Shown here piece after piece: positions 54,051 to 64,000 of a stretch of 64,000 nucleotides of DNA; the stretch's first letter is position 1; each line of letters begins with the position of its first letter. The stretch covers positions 11,444,580-11,508,579 of the forward strand of contig JASSKH010000011.1 of the NCBI GenBank assembly GCA_031763025.1, in the 5' to 3' direction. The translations under genes and the position numbers were made by a program. The notes under the pieces are model-generated. The model made no database searches and was not told the origin of the DNA. It was given only the letters and a program-made list of their open reading frames with translations. The stretch comes from Macrocystis pyrifera (lineage: Eukaryota > Sar > Phaeophyceae > Laminariales > Laminariaceae).

Positions 54051-56026
54051 AAAATATTATTTATGTGTGTGTTGAGGTTGGCTTCCGTTGGGGCTTAGGC
54101 AACAAGTACGTCGAGCACAACCCGTTTACCGGCCAACGCAATGTCCAAAGACGTGAGGCGTTAATCAATCATCTGGCGGGTCTAAACAGACGTTCTACAC
54201 ATCATTTCCTTCAATGCCAGACCAACTCCGTATAGTCCTTGCGTGTCATCCGATTCGTCTGGCCCAGAAAGCATACCCGGTGTCAGCTGCAGATATATCA
54301 ATTTACCCTGGTGTCCTATTCCCTGAAGGCCCACGACGTCACAGCCCAGTTATCGGGCCTGCGCAAGCACGCACCCAGCATTGCCGTACCCGTTTCTCCT
54401 TTTCAAAACTAGGGCGCGCATTTTTGTTGGTAGCAACCGGCACAAGCGCCTCTTCCTGTCTTTTGAAGAACAGTTAATGTTGCGTTTTACTCTCGAAGTT
54501 GAATCATCATGTAGAACCCCCAGCCCGGAGAAGGAGAGTGGCAAGGGAACAAAATAAGGGGCTGCCCCAACAGCAACCCGATGCCCACATCTCTGTACTC
54601 GAGTCAACTCCCTACACAACGCGCGACATAGAACGCCCCACGCCAGCCTTCATCACAAGATGGAAATTGACCAGATGAACGGATTTGCAAATACGCCCGC
54701 TCCCCCCCTCTACTCCTTCTCGAACGTTATGCGTGGTCAATGGTCAATAGGCTAAGACAAGCAGCAAACGAGTACGCCCCCCCCCCCCCCCCGTCTACTT
54801 GCGATATAATGGGAAGCGCATGCGATAACACACTATTTTGCGTCTTCGTAGAAATATCAAAAGGTTGGCAAATTCTCTTGCACCCTGTGCCCTGCCCCGA
54901 CTGGATTGAAGCACTCGTTCTATCCTGGGCCATAAACGTTTCTACCCAAGTGGCGTCCATCCGTGAAAGCGAATATGCATCTTGTACGCATCGGACGACG
55001 ATCATCCTTTACGCTGCAACTCTTCTGTTGCTGCACACCGAGCCGACAAGTGCGTTGCGCCTCCAATCATCAGGGGTTACAAAATGTACTCTTTCGCGCT
55101 CACGCCGACCAATTCAACCGCATTTCTCAACTTTGTAGTTGTTTGATGCTATGTCCACACGGACCATCTGCCTTCAACGGCGACAAACGCAGCAAGGGGG
55201 GCCGACGAGGGAACACACAGACAACAAGACATCAGTTCGATCATTATATCAACAAGACCGCAAGCGTCGCCCACGCACATCACGGACAACCACGCGCGCG
55301 CGTAAGAACCTCCATTTTTCGCAATTGGTCCACCCTAGACCCATGACATATAATCCCAACGGGGTCTGCGGTAGATCGCTTCGCCCCCGTAGGCTAAAAC
55401 AGTCCTTGAAGGAATTTTACGTCAGCCTGTTACGGACAATACGTGTCCTGAGTATGCGATCGTGTTTTCTTACACATTCAGAATGCGCCAGTAAAGACAC
55501 ACTAAGAAGCACAGTGGGCAAACCACCAGATCTTCGGTCTGCCACGGACGGACTCATTTATCGCCCAAAGTCAAAATTTCCCGGTCGATTCACGGATGCT
55601 TGGTTACCGGCGGTGGCCAACAAACAAGCGGCGCCTTGAAGGTCAATAGCAAAAACGGCATGAGGGAGAGTCTAGCTCGACCGACCACAAAATCAACATT
55701 TCCCTCTATATGGGTCGATTCACGCATGCTTGGTTACTGGCGGTGGCCAACGGACAAGCGACGCCTTGAAGGCCAATAGCCAAAACGAGATGAGGGAGCG
55801 TACAGCTCGACCGACCACGGAACACGATGGAAAAACTGGATTGCCGACGAATTGCTTTCGATAGTTGCCTTCTGCTTTTGTTAAGTCGTTACGGCGTACG
55901 CTTCGTACATGAACTAATGTCACACGTTAGTCATGCTATATCCACAACGCTCCAGTAAAATGCGACATGTCACAATGTACTTAGGCGTCTGTCTACCCCC
56001 CCCCACTATGCCCCCAATAGTTGCGT
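54051..56026. other. Unassigned stretch with a C16 tract
   Basis: No domain is recognised. A minus frame at 54727-55005 (DAYSLSRMDATWVETFMAQD) and a plus frame at 54963-55346 overlap and both look moderately protein-like. Neither can be assigned. A run of 16 C lies at 54777-54792. Confidence 0.3.
55580..55830. repeat. Two-copy tandem duplication, about 130 bp
   Basis: GGTCGATTCACG.ATGCTTGGTTAC begins two copies near 55583 and 55713. Both continue with GGCGGTGGCCAAC, CTTGAAGG.CAATAGC, ATGAGGGAG.GT and AGCTCGACCGACCAC. Confidence 0.85.
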
Positions 56027-57060
56027 TCAAACGAGCAGGCAATGGCGTTTCGCATGAGTTCGAGGAAACCGAAGTACCGGTGTGACCGCGTCCGCCACGC
56101 TCTTCGTCTGTAACGGAATGTCTACTCGAGCATCAGGCAAGTGAACGAGCACGGAGGCGCAATCCCACTGTGAGATACCATCAGCAGCCCCGTTAAAAAA
56201 TCCACCTACGTGTTTTGCAACAAAGTGCCAACAAAAGGGCAATTCCAGCACACCAAGGAGGCGCATCAACGCGCGCGACCTCGACTCGATCCACCCTCGA
56301 CAACGCCGCACACACTCCACGGCCGATGTGATGTCTGACTACGCAACAACACAGAGTCTCCCATCGCGGACGGGCGTTCGGCACACGGAGAGACAAGAAA
56401 TCATGCAGAAACGACCGTGTCCAGCAATCGAGAACCTAAATTGATATCGTTATTGTCTGCAACGGACTTACTCGATCCACAGGATGGAGACAGTTCCCCC
56501 GTTGTCAAGCGCGTGTCGCCAGAATACACCGGTTGCAAGGCGAACACATCCAGCAGGGAATTTGAATGTGTCCGAAACCAAAGTATGTCGAGAGGGGCGC
56601 TTAAGCAAATGATACAAGGTTTCTTCACTCGCGTTTAATCCTTCCTCAACGTATCACCTCTAAACTCGAGATCACCGTTGAACCTGGCTCGGCCATACGA
56701 CAGTCAAAGACAGCTCCGGCGGCCATGCGCGGCATACCAACCGAAGCCAAAAATCAGTGAAGGATAAACCCCCGATGGTGCAAAGCAAAGGAGGCATGCA
56801 TGAGAAAACCAACGAGCTCTTACACCTGCTTCGCTGAAGCAGAGGCACGATAAGGCGCCTAGCTTTAGTGTAATGTACGGGTTGAGGTGATCATGGGGCA
56901 AGAACATGACCGTAAGCGCCTCAATGTCAATGATCCAGCTAAGACCTCTAGTTTCGTGTCCCAGTTAGGCATGTTTATGGCCGAAAAGAAGGTTGTATGG
57001 GGAACCCCACGTTCGCCCAACAAGCGAAAATGGTCGGACGCCATCGACTGTACGGCACGC
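56027..57060 (-). pseudogene. RNase H of a DIRS- or Ty3-like retroelement
   Basis: On the minus strand 56027-56345 reads SDITSAVECVRRCRG, SRALMRLLGVLELPFCWHF, then KHVGGFFNGAADGISQWD. This is the pattern of the C-terminal half of a retroelement RNase H: a D-x-T block, a helix, and the closing histidine followed by N-x-x-ADxIS. Upstream frames up to about 57060 (KLEVLAGSLTLRRL) may belong to the reverse transcriptase connection but are not clear. Stops break the region. A reverse transcriptase of this kind would complement the RT-less recombinase element at 21689-24720, though no recombinase is seen here. Confidence 0.5.
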
Positions 57061-57769
57061 AAGCAACGGCAGTCGCCCGATTACCATTCTAACTCAACGA
57101 TAATGCCATTGTTCACGTAGAGCCTAACGAACAATTAGCTCCAGGTCTTGTTCCCTGGATCAGGAACGGGTCCACGATCACGCGGACATGCAACGACCCG
57201 AGCACCCCGCCGTGGGGAATGTTCGACGTGCGCAACAATGGCAGTCCCTCGACGGGAATCATTTTGAAACGCCAAGTGGGTGTGAACATGGTCGAGCGCA
57301 GATGCCATGAACCACCAATATCCGGGGCTATGTCGCAAACCAATTTGTAAACGCCAATCGTTGACAACGTGATCGACCTACATGTATCCAACGGTCGGTG
57401 CGTCTGCCGGATCAACCGAAACATGCCGAAAGTCATATTTGATGTACATGCGGAACAAAAGGATTCAATCGCGACTACCACGCGTCTGTCGCAAAACCGA
57501 CACCCGTAACAGACGTCACGAAGTACATGACTGAGCTCGCACGGTGGCTAGGTGCCAACGTCAATGTCACCATAAACGCTGGTCCAGCCACCCTCGCACG
57601 CAAACTTAAGATCGTGAGTAAACATTGATTGGGGTTCGAGAACGGTGATCAGCGGTAAAGGACAAGACCCCGAATCTCGCCTGCTAATATCAATTCACCA
57701 ATACATGGCCGCGCACAATGTCTGCGAATATCGTTTGGTGCATAGAAACAGCAGGCGTCGCGACGACCG
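57061..57769 (+). other. Coding-like stretch, family unknown
   Basis: Plus-strand frames in line have natural composition. At 57093-57335 there is LAPGLVPWIRNGSTITRTCN and WGMFDVRNNGSPSTGIILK. After one stop, to 57507, DLHVSNGRCVCRINRNMPKV. At about 57517-57625, YMTELARWLGANVNVTINAG. From 57645, DPESRLLISIHQYMAAHNV. A minus frame (57113-57481, 122 codons) is also open, so the strand is not certain. The stretch ends at the LTR of the gag-only element at 57770-62015. Confidence 0.3.
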
Positions 57770-58368
57770 GGTCGGTACCATTCTTAACACGAACTCTGTA
57801 TTGGACGTGGGTTCGCGGCTCCTAAGTTGCGTCAGGCAGCCCGCGGTGGATGTAAGCACCATCAGCTGAGCTTTGCTAGCTGCTTGTTGCTTATTACTCT
57901 CCTCAAGCTCAGAAGAATATATTACAAAAGAAAGGTTCTCAGGAATGTCGTATAATTATCGGTCTTTTCCAACCGGACAGGAGGGAAGAAGAGAAAAGGA
58001 GAGAAGTAGAGTGAGAGAGTGCGCGGTGCAGTCTCGCTTGTCTCAGCTCAACCAAACCCAAAACAAAACACGAATACCCTACATCAGCCTGTAGACATAT
58101 AGCAAACCCGAGGACCCCGGGGGCCCTTGAACATCAGTTTTATGATCTGGGATTGTCCCGAATTTTCGTGTTCTGAATGTACCAAAACGGCATTTGATCA
58201 TGCCGCATGTCTATTCAATCGGCATGTATCACACCGCTCTGCTGTACTGCCATAGCACCTCGTTGTTCTGCTGTGGTCTACTTGCTCCAGATGACTTATG
58301 TTACCGATCAGGGACTCGATATAGGCTACTGGCTACTGCTGGGTAGAATGGTAGCTATACTTAATACG
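57770..58368 (-). repeat. 3' LTR of the 4.2-kb gag-only element
   Basis: This sequence is repeated at 61415-62015 with roughly 85 percent identity by eye, so this insertion is older than the 12.7-kb one. On the minus strand the purine-rich AUG-free string CGAGGGGTCG precedes its start at 58369-58378. Confidence 0.65.
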
Positions 58369-59604
58369 ACCCCTCGATGGAGGTGACATAGTCAAACTTG
58401 ATACATTCAACTATCTATTTGGATTACCCAACCACTAGGTTCTAGTGTACTCTTCCGTGGTACTTACTGAAAGTGTCCTAACTTACTCAGTCATATCTGC
58501 TCGAATGTTTCAACTCTCATTACTGGGTCAGTTTACTTGTCTGTACTACTCGTCTGCATATTTTACGTGTGCATCCGTTGCTAGGTCGCAACAAAGTTTC
58601 ATTACTCCTTTGCGGCGTCGCAACAACATCAATCGTTCCTGCTTCGCTTACGATGGGCGACCAACCCTTGTACAGCTGATGCAACAGCACGCATAACCTG
58701 GAAATATAAAAGGCATACTACTACTGCTGGGACAGGTTTGAAGCATGGATGAGCATGTAATATTTTTTCTCCGTGTGCTACACACTACGATGCCATTGCT
58801 GGCCATAGGTAATACTTTTGAGCGGATACGAATCGAACAGCAGTATTAATCGTCGTGCTTTGCTTCTGAAACACATTCCACACTGGCATGGTATTGTACT
58901 GCCCAAATGGTGAATGAGCAGTTGGCGAGCATGTTTGTGTTGGAGAGAGGCAAGACGAATTACAGCATAAAACTCACATCTGCATCTCAAGAATGAACAA
59001 TATTCCAACGATCAGTTTGTTGACCAAGAAATAGAAATAACTACTTATTGTAGCGGCCGACCACGTTTCTGCCCGCCCACCCATACAATGAAGACGTGCG
59101 TAGTGCTACTACAAAACCAAAACCTTGCACAGATAGGCTAGCAGCATAACCACGATTGTTTCTGACCGCCCTCCCAAACAAAGACGACGTGTGGTGCTAC
59201 GTACTCCGAAGCAAATAAATCTTTCCGTGTGACCCCAGGTGACGCAGATGTCGTCCTGGTGATCCAGATGATGATGGCGTTCAGCGCTCCAGAAGTGATG
59301 TTCCGGCGCAGTCCTAAGCACGATGAAGATGTCCCGTCACCCCAGACGCGTTGTCCCAGCAGCCCAAAACGATCGATGATGATGTGGCGATTCCAGAAGA
59401 CGGTCCCCCCCGGCAATCCCAATAGTGTGGTCCGATCCCGGAAAGACACTTCGGCGACCCCACGTTGCTTTTGTTAGTGTGGCGGCTCCGGAAACTCCGG
59501 CAGCCCCATCGAACAGTGCTGTAGTGATTCCAAAAGTTACCTTTCGGCAATCCCAAGAGCTTGCTTTTTGCAGCGATCCCGTTAAATGTCTTTCGGGCGA
59601 TCCG
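58369..59604. other. Interior of the gag-only element without pol
   Basis: The stretch after gag (minus sense) has no protease, integrase or reverse transcriptase. From 59230 to 59600 there are short irregular repeats around GATCCCG, CGGCGACCCC and CGGCAATCCC. Minus frames there (up to 103 codons) look incidental. Confidence 0.5.
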
Positions 59605-59832
59605 GCGTTGATAAGGCGACTCTTAACTGGTGGTCCCTGGTGATAAGGCGACCCCTAGCTGGCGGCCCCTGTTTATAAGGCGATCCCTAATTGGCCGTCC
59701 CTGTTTATAAAGCGACCCCTAGCTGGCGGTCACTGTTGATAAGGCGACCCCTAGCTGGCGGTCCCTGTTGATAAGGCGACCGCTAGCTGGTGGTCCCTGT
59801 TGATAAGGCGACCCCTAGCTGGCGTTCCCTGT
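59605..59832. repeat. 32-bp minisatellite, seven copies
   Basis: GATAAGGCGACCCCTAGCTG followed by GCGGTCCCTGTT repeats seven times with few changes, starting near 59609. The gag frame runs into the first copy on its side and stops. Since 32 is not a multiple of three, the reading frame rotates from copy to copy. Confidence 0.9.
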
Positions 59833-60891
59833 TGTGTTTACAAAATCTAAAACGCAAAGCCCTTGCGAAGTCCTCGTCAAAATTAACAATCTGCTTGTTG
59901 TCGGTATCGGTGCGGGTTAGGACGCCCACCATAGCCGCCGTATGCTTACTACTCGCGTCTGAGCGTGTAGCCCATTGCGCGTAGCACTCGGCGTCGTTGT
60001 GCGTGGTCGTCCCTTGCGTAGTGCACCATTTCTGCCCAGCACTGCCCCCTGATCCATATTTCTTCTTCTGGCGGGTGGGCTTGTTGCTGTTCCGGTTGGC
60101 CTTGGTGGATACGGCGCACGCGCTCCTGTAGTGCCCCGACTTGCCGCAGTTGTGGTAAATTATGGCACTGGGACCAAGTGATGCTGAAGTTGCTGTCATG
60201 GCAGTGCCACGACCAGCAATCCTCCCAGTCCTGTTCCTCGACAGGCCGTCCAGGTAGAGGTGGCGTAGTACAGACTGAATGTGAGGAAGATCGAAGGCTG
60301 GGTCCTTCCAGGTCATTAGCTTGACGTCCCTGAACTCCTCCGACAGACCTTGGAGAACGATGTCCGTGAAACGTCTGTCCGTGATAGGTTCTTCCATCTC
60401 GGTCAGCACGTTTCGCAGTCGCGTGAGCTCGTTGATGTAGTTGTTGCGGTCCTGTCTCGACGCTATGCTCGTGGTCGCGAGAGCCTCCTGTGTGGCGCGT
60501 ATGGTCTCGTTTGCGATCTTCGGGTACTTCGACTCCAGCTCCTTCACCGCCTTCTGTCCGTTTCCACGTCTGCCGCGTTTTCCTTCTGTGTGCTTGGTCA
60601 CAAGAATAGACGCTAGCTTCTCGGTATTCAGGTGAAGGATAGCAAACAGATTCTGGTTGGCTCGGTCGTACGCGGCTCGGCGTTGCTCGAGAGTCTCTGT
60701 CGCTCTCGATGTCGTGGTTTCGGTCCTGGCTTGCCCCTCCAGCACGTGAAAGACGTCTGTCCGGGCGATGCTCGGTGTGAATCAAGCCTTCTTGTACCAG
60801 TCGTCCAACTGTCAGGGTTCCTACGGCTGAAAGGCTTGATGCCCCTCAACGCGTTGGAAAGGCTACTCCCGTTCGCGTGAGAATCGCCCAT
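59783..60891 (-). pseudogene. Gag (UBN2-type) with zinc-binding motifs
   Basis: The long frame (59783-60745) is a copia-like capsid protein. ANQNLFAILHLNTEKLASIL (residues 29-48), ARQDRNNYINELTRLRNVL-like SRQDRNNYINELTRLRNVLT (96-115) and RFTDIVLQGLSEEFRDVKLM (125-144) are the usual helical blocks. YHNCGKSGHYRSAC (197-210) is a zinc knuckle whose first cysteine reads tyrosine or histidine. GQKWCTTQGTTTHNDAECYA is a second Cys/His cluster. The N terminus lies in other frames from an ATG at 60891 (MGDSHANGSSLSNALRGIKP), with a frameshift near 60830 and a TGA near 60783. The end lies in the minisatellite. Loss of the first knuckle cysteine and the shifts suggest inactivity. Confidence 0.85.
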
Positions 60892-61414
60892 ACTTTAGCA
60901 GACGTTTGTGCTTGTTCACGTACATACGCCCGGGGGATCTCGCGATTGTTGTTAACACGCGGTGTTTACTCTACCAGCAGCAGCAATGCGGCCGCAATGA
61001 CAACAGGCTTGAACCAGCCCGTCCCTCGCACGATAAAGCGGACCCCGTATTTCCGACGGTCGCAGTCGGAAGTATTAGTCCCGCCGCTACGTACTCGAAA
61101 CGAAGCAAAATGTACTCGAAATAAGTAGTTGCTCCGCTTGTGCCGTGTGTTTTACGGCAGTAAGTACTCACTTCGCCGGGGTTGAAGTCCCCACTGTGCA
61201 GCAGTACTCGTAGTTTCCAGCAATAGGCCCCAGATGTCGATCATCGTGGCAGCCGTCCCTCCCAGCTCTCTCTGAGATAGTTGTTCTTGTACAGCAATTC
61301 CAGCTTCTGTGGCAACTCCGGTGGAGCGTGTGCAGCAGCTCGCGCCGTAGTCGTAGTCGTGCCTCGATGATGCTGATGGCTAGCAGCTCTGTAGTGCTTA
61401 GTAGGTAAATCGAA

Positions 61415-62015
61415 GGCTCGTATCCTCTGAACAGGAACTTTGCATTGGGCGTGTGGTGCGCGGCTCCTGAGCTATGTCACGCAGCCCGCGGCGGAGGTAA
61501 GCACTATCAGCTGAGTTTTTCCAGCTGGTTGCTGCGTATAATACGCGCATCAAGCTCAGAGAAAGGTATTACAACAGAAACGCTCTCAGGCCCGTTGTAT
61601 TATTATCGGTCTTGTCCAGCCGGACAGGATGGAAGAAGAGAAAGGAGAGAGAAGTAGAGTGAGAGAGTGCGTGGTGCAGTCTCGCTTATCTCAGCTGGAC
61701 CAAACCCAAAACAAAACACGTATACCCTACATCAACCTGTAGACATATATCAAACCCGACGATCACGGGGATCCTTGAACATCAGTTTTATCTTCTGGGA
61801 TTCTCTCGAGTTTTGTGTTCTGAATCTACCAAAACGGCATTTGACCATGCTGCATATATACTCAATCGGCATGTCACACAACGCTCAGCTGTACTGCCAT
61901 AGCAACCCGTTGTTCTGCTGTGGTCTACTTGCTCCAGACGGCTTATGTTACGAATCAGCGACTCGATATAGGCTACTGGCTACTGCTGGGTAGAATGGTA
62001 GCTATCCTCAATACA
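61415..62015 (-). repeat. 5' LTR of the 4.2-kb gag-only element
   Basis: This is the counterpart of 57770-58368. The gag ATG lies about 520 bp downstream on the minus strand. The LTR ends within a few codons of the open frame at 62032-62391. Confidence 0.65.
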
Positions 62016-62031
62016 TATGGATGTTCTGTGA

Positions 62032-62391
62032 TCAAACTCCCCCTGCGAGCAAAGCCGACAGTCGCTCCTGGCCCGAGCACACGAAGCCATAGAGAAATAT
62101 GGGAAACTCTGGACGACACAAACCAAGTGCTGCATGATTGGAGCGTTATTATGCGGGGATACCGATGACGAGCCGATGGTGGACAAAAAGGGCACAACAC
62201 TGCCCTGGCTTTGTCGCAAGAGTGAGGAACTGATTGAAGCGACCTCATCGATCTTCAACGAGACCCGGGCAGTCATTGCCTGCACCACACACTCCCCCGC
62301 GGCAAACGAAACATTTACTGCATCGATTCGCAAAACATCAAAACGCACGTCGCCGACAGCACCGTCCACGCACACCGCGTCATCTGGCTAA
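62032..62391 (+). CDS. Unassigned open frame beside the LTR, possible exon
   Basis: A 119-codon frame free of stops from 62032 to a TAA at 62389. It contains SRQSLLARAHEAIEKYGKLW, an internal ATG at 62134, CGDTDDEPMVDKKGTTLPWL, CRKSEELIEATSSIFNETRA and a Ser/Thr/Pro-rich end. Composition is natural, and the frame opens right after the LTR boundary as if the element had inserted into or beside a gene. A minus frame (61980-62375) is also open across it. No family is recognised, and no splice site is secure. Confidence 0.35.
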   Translation, partial: SNSPCEQSRQSLLARAHEAIEKYGKLWTTQTKCCMIGALLCGDTDDEPMVDKKGTTLPWLCRKSEELIEATSSIFNETRAVIACTTHSPAANETFTASIRKTSKRTSPTAPSTHTASSG

Positions 62392-62901
62392 TATATCGTA
62401 CCCACACCCACACCAACACTAACACACGCACGCACCTTGCTTCCCGAAGGAAACCGAACCCGGAGCGACAGCAACGCGATCGCGCCCGACCACGCCATCG
62501 CCAGCCAGAGTTCTCACTAGATGCCGACGCAACCTCCCGGCTCCTCCGCGGGCGGTTTGGGGAGCCCCCCGCTCCATCGCTGGCGACCGGCGTGGTCGTC
62601 GCTGCACCAACGGTCTGCGAGGCCGCCCTCCCCGCAGGTGTTGGCCCAATCGACAGAAAGGGGGCGTTTATTTATCCCTAGCCCGAGCCGCCACTATGCG
62701 CCCCCATCGCGCCCTCACTCCGGGTTGAGTACCAGAGCCTACGACCCACCAGCCTACGCCGCCACACTGCCCCACGACGCCCCAGCCAGTGCTTCCGAGA
62801 TGTCACCATCGCGGACATATGCAGGACAGGAGGAGTCGGTCGGGGGACTAGCGCTCAGGAAAGTGAAATAAGAGAACCGGCATTGGCCTGCGGGAAGGAA
62901 C
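62392..62901. other. GC-rich stretch, frame of uncertain status
   Basis: A 116-codon plus frame from an ATG at 62521 is Pro/Ser/Arg-rich without a recognisable pattern and may be chance in GC-rich DNA. (CA)n-rich sequence lies at 62396-62435. Confidence 0.3.
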
Positions 62902-63160
62902 ATGCCTGCACAGTGCTGCCTGTTCTTCCTCGTCGGACTCATCTTGGCGACGGGGGAGGCTGTGTTTCGGCTTGGATGCCCCGTCCCGGCTACCGCAGTG
63001 GACGCGCAGACCATCAAGGGCTCGAGGAAATCGGCACATTTCGTGCAAACGAAGCGTGTGCGAGTGAATGCTGGTGCAGGCGGCGCATCAAACACAGCGT
63101 TAGACGGAAGAGGAACAGTCGACGGACAAGGTGGTTGGGCAAATCTCGTGAATTTGTTAT
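62902..63160 (+). CDS. Possible secreted-protein exon
   Basis: From a true ATG the first 20 residues, MPAQCCLFFLVGLILATGEA, look like a signal peptide. About 40 residues later comes NTALDGRGTVDGQGGWANL, reminiscent of strands in right-handed beta-helix enzymes (T-x-D-G-x-G-T-V-D-G). The frame continues to 63402, but from about 63162 a minus-strand frame looks equally good, so coding on this strand is supported only in the first part. The resemblance is short and assigns no function. Confidence 0.25.
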
Positions 63161-63161
63161 C

Positions 63162-63458
63162 TCATAGGCGAAAGTCGTCGTTCGCCATTTCGCTCATAAC
63201 GGCCCGCGCCGCGCAGTCAGAGAGCACGATATTTTTTTTTTCTGCGTGTGTGGCCCACCCTGACGTAATCGAGGCATCCATGGACGCAAGCCGATCCAGG
63301 TCAGCGTGGAGATCGGCGATGTCAGTAGAGAGACAACCCGGGAAAACCGCCATAAGTGCTTGGTGCAAGACGTCGAATCTGTCAGCGACCAGTAGCAGGT
63401 GATCCTGTAAGCCTTCCGTGCGTGGCCCACACGCGGTTACGCCAAAATCACTGACCAC
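63162..63458 (-). CDS. Unassigned minus-strand open frame
   Basis: A 98-codon frame with RTEGLQDHLLLVADRFDVLH and DIADLHADLDRLASMDASIT has a helical, protein-like composition. It ends with MSEMANDDFRL before a stop. A further minus frame at 63618-63920 could be an upstream exon. No splice sites or family are recognised. Confidence 0.25.
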   Translation of the reverse strand: MVSDFGVTACGPRTEGLQDHLLLVADRFDVLHQALMAVFPGCLSTDIADLHADLDRLASMDASITSGWATHAEKKNIVLSDCAARAVMSEMANDDFRL

Positions 63459-64000
63459 GTTGGGCTAACCCACCACTATCGACGTAACGTTTATGGCCTC
63501 GCCCACAAATGATTGAGAGTCAGCTGCCGAGTTACCAAGGTTCAAGGGCAGTCTCTCCCGGAGCAGCCAGGCAATGCTTGTGGGAGGGCATCGTTTTCCC
63601 CAGAGGCGTGTCCTCCGTCAGTTGAGACTTTTGAACTTGGCGCACCCTCGCGTCGCCACAGTTCCGCAGGGCCGGCACGGGTTGTCCACAAGCTGCCGGA
63701 GAAGGACCTCGACGTGAGCGGTTATCGATGCGCTGCCGGCAAACGTGGCCCGAACGCCATTATCAGAACAACACGTTGTCCAGAGTGGATCTAATGCGGG
63801 GCACATCCCCGCCGATGCGAGAGAATTCAGTTGCGAAGTGGTTCTGCCAGTGAAGCACTGCAGCGAGTATTGCCACACCCCCCGAGGCTGCCGGTAGATA
63901 TCGAAAAACCGTGGCAGCACCAGCTGTAGCAGACCAGCACCACCAACAGCAGCAACAGCGTTGACCGTGCAAACGGCAGCAGCAACAGCAGTGGCCTGGT
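63459..64000. other. Window end, GC-rich, unassigned
   Basis: Frames are open on both strands (63513-63794 plus, 63618-63920 minus) and neither has a recognisable domain. A (CAG)n-like tract lies at 63940-63990. Confidence 0.3.

Larger units (their letters stand above)
57770..62015 (-). mobile_element. Gag-only LTR element, 4.2 kb
   Basis: Two direct repeats of about 570-600 bp (57770-58368 and 61415-62015) flank a minus-strand gag. Within them TGTATTGG or TGCATTGG at the left and AATACA or AATACG at the right give near-inverted TG..CA ends. Shared strings include CAGCCCGCGG, GAGAAGTAGAGTGAGAGAGTGC and GGCTACTGGCTACTGCTGGG. The gag is the only recognisable gene, and a 32-bp minisatellite follows it. 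No pol gene, clear primer site or target duplication was found. It lies between two coding-like stretches. Confidence 0.75.

Noticed and set aside
56330..56638. Plus-strand frames starting ATG near 56332 and at 56417
   Set aside because: They look protein-like, but the first is antisense to a clear RNase H pattern on the minus strand, so the plus reading is probably a shadow.
62902..63402. Secreted beta-helix enzyme
   Set aside because: Only a signal-like start and one short DGRGTVDG string support it, and the second half competes with an open minus frame. It is kept only as a weak exon candidate.

Overview
The window looks like a repeat-dominated stretch of a eukaryotic nuclear genome. It contains LTR retrotransposons of the Ty1/copia type, an APE-type LINE, a tyrosine-recombinase (DIRS/Ngaro-like) element, large tandem arrays and several layers of nesting. 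No intact host gene can be called. The copia and LINE proteins, together with a very frequent short motif (TACTGCTGTA and its complement), are compatible with a stramenopile, perhaps a brown alga. That placement rests on impression and not on a database search. Most mobile-element genes carry frameshifts and stops, so entries of type CDS or pseudogene are decayed transposon genes unless stated otherwise. Few open frames begin with ATG, and starts are therefore not trusted.

Layout. Positions 1-1565 hold an inverted array of about 383-bp higher-order units. Positions 4518-8079 and 20789-21040 are the two halves of one GC-rich satellite array, split by a 12.7-kb LTR retrotransposon (8080-20788). 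That element has equal 564-bp LTRs, a 4-bp target duplication (TGTA), and primer-site and polypurine signals showing that it reads on the minus strand. Its interior lacks gag-pol and carries a LINE (about 14040-17671) plus an inverted second copy of the LINE 3' end. Positions 21689-24720 hold a decayed tyrosine-recombinase element with a gag-like, CCCH-finger region but no reverse transcriptase. Positions 26430-35395 carry minus-strand low-complexity coding remnants, a tRNA-like Pol III unit, and copies of one LTR family bounding gag-only elements. Positions 37232-39700 are an old copia-like remnant.

From 40920 to 46062 there is a minisatellite, then a copia element whose gag start is joined to its reverse transcriptase/RNase H through a coding minisatellite. 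Positions 47991-51157 hold the gag, protease and integrase of another, minus-strand copia element. Positions 51480-54050 are a degenerate minus-strand LINE related to the first. Positions 56027-57060 contain a DIRS- or Ty3-like RNase H. Positions 57770-62015 are a gag-only LTR element that lies between two coding-like but unassigned stretches. The last 1.6 kb are GC-rich with unassigned open frames.

How the parts relate: apart from the LINE and two long copia open frames, none of the elements looks able to move alone. The gag-only elements, the RT-less recombinase element and the 12.7-kb non-coding LTR element would each need proteins from autonomous relatives elsewhere in the genome.
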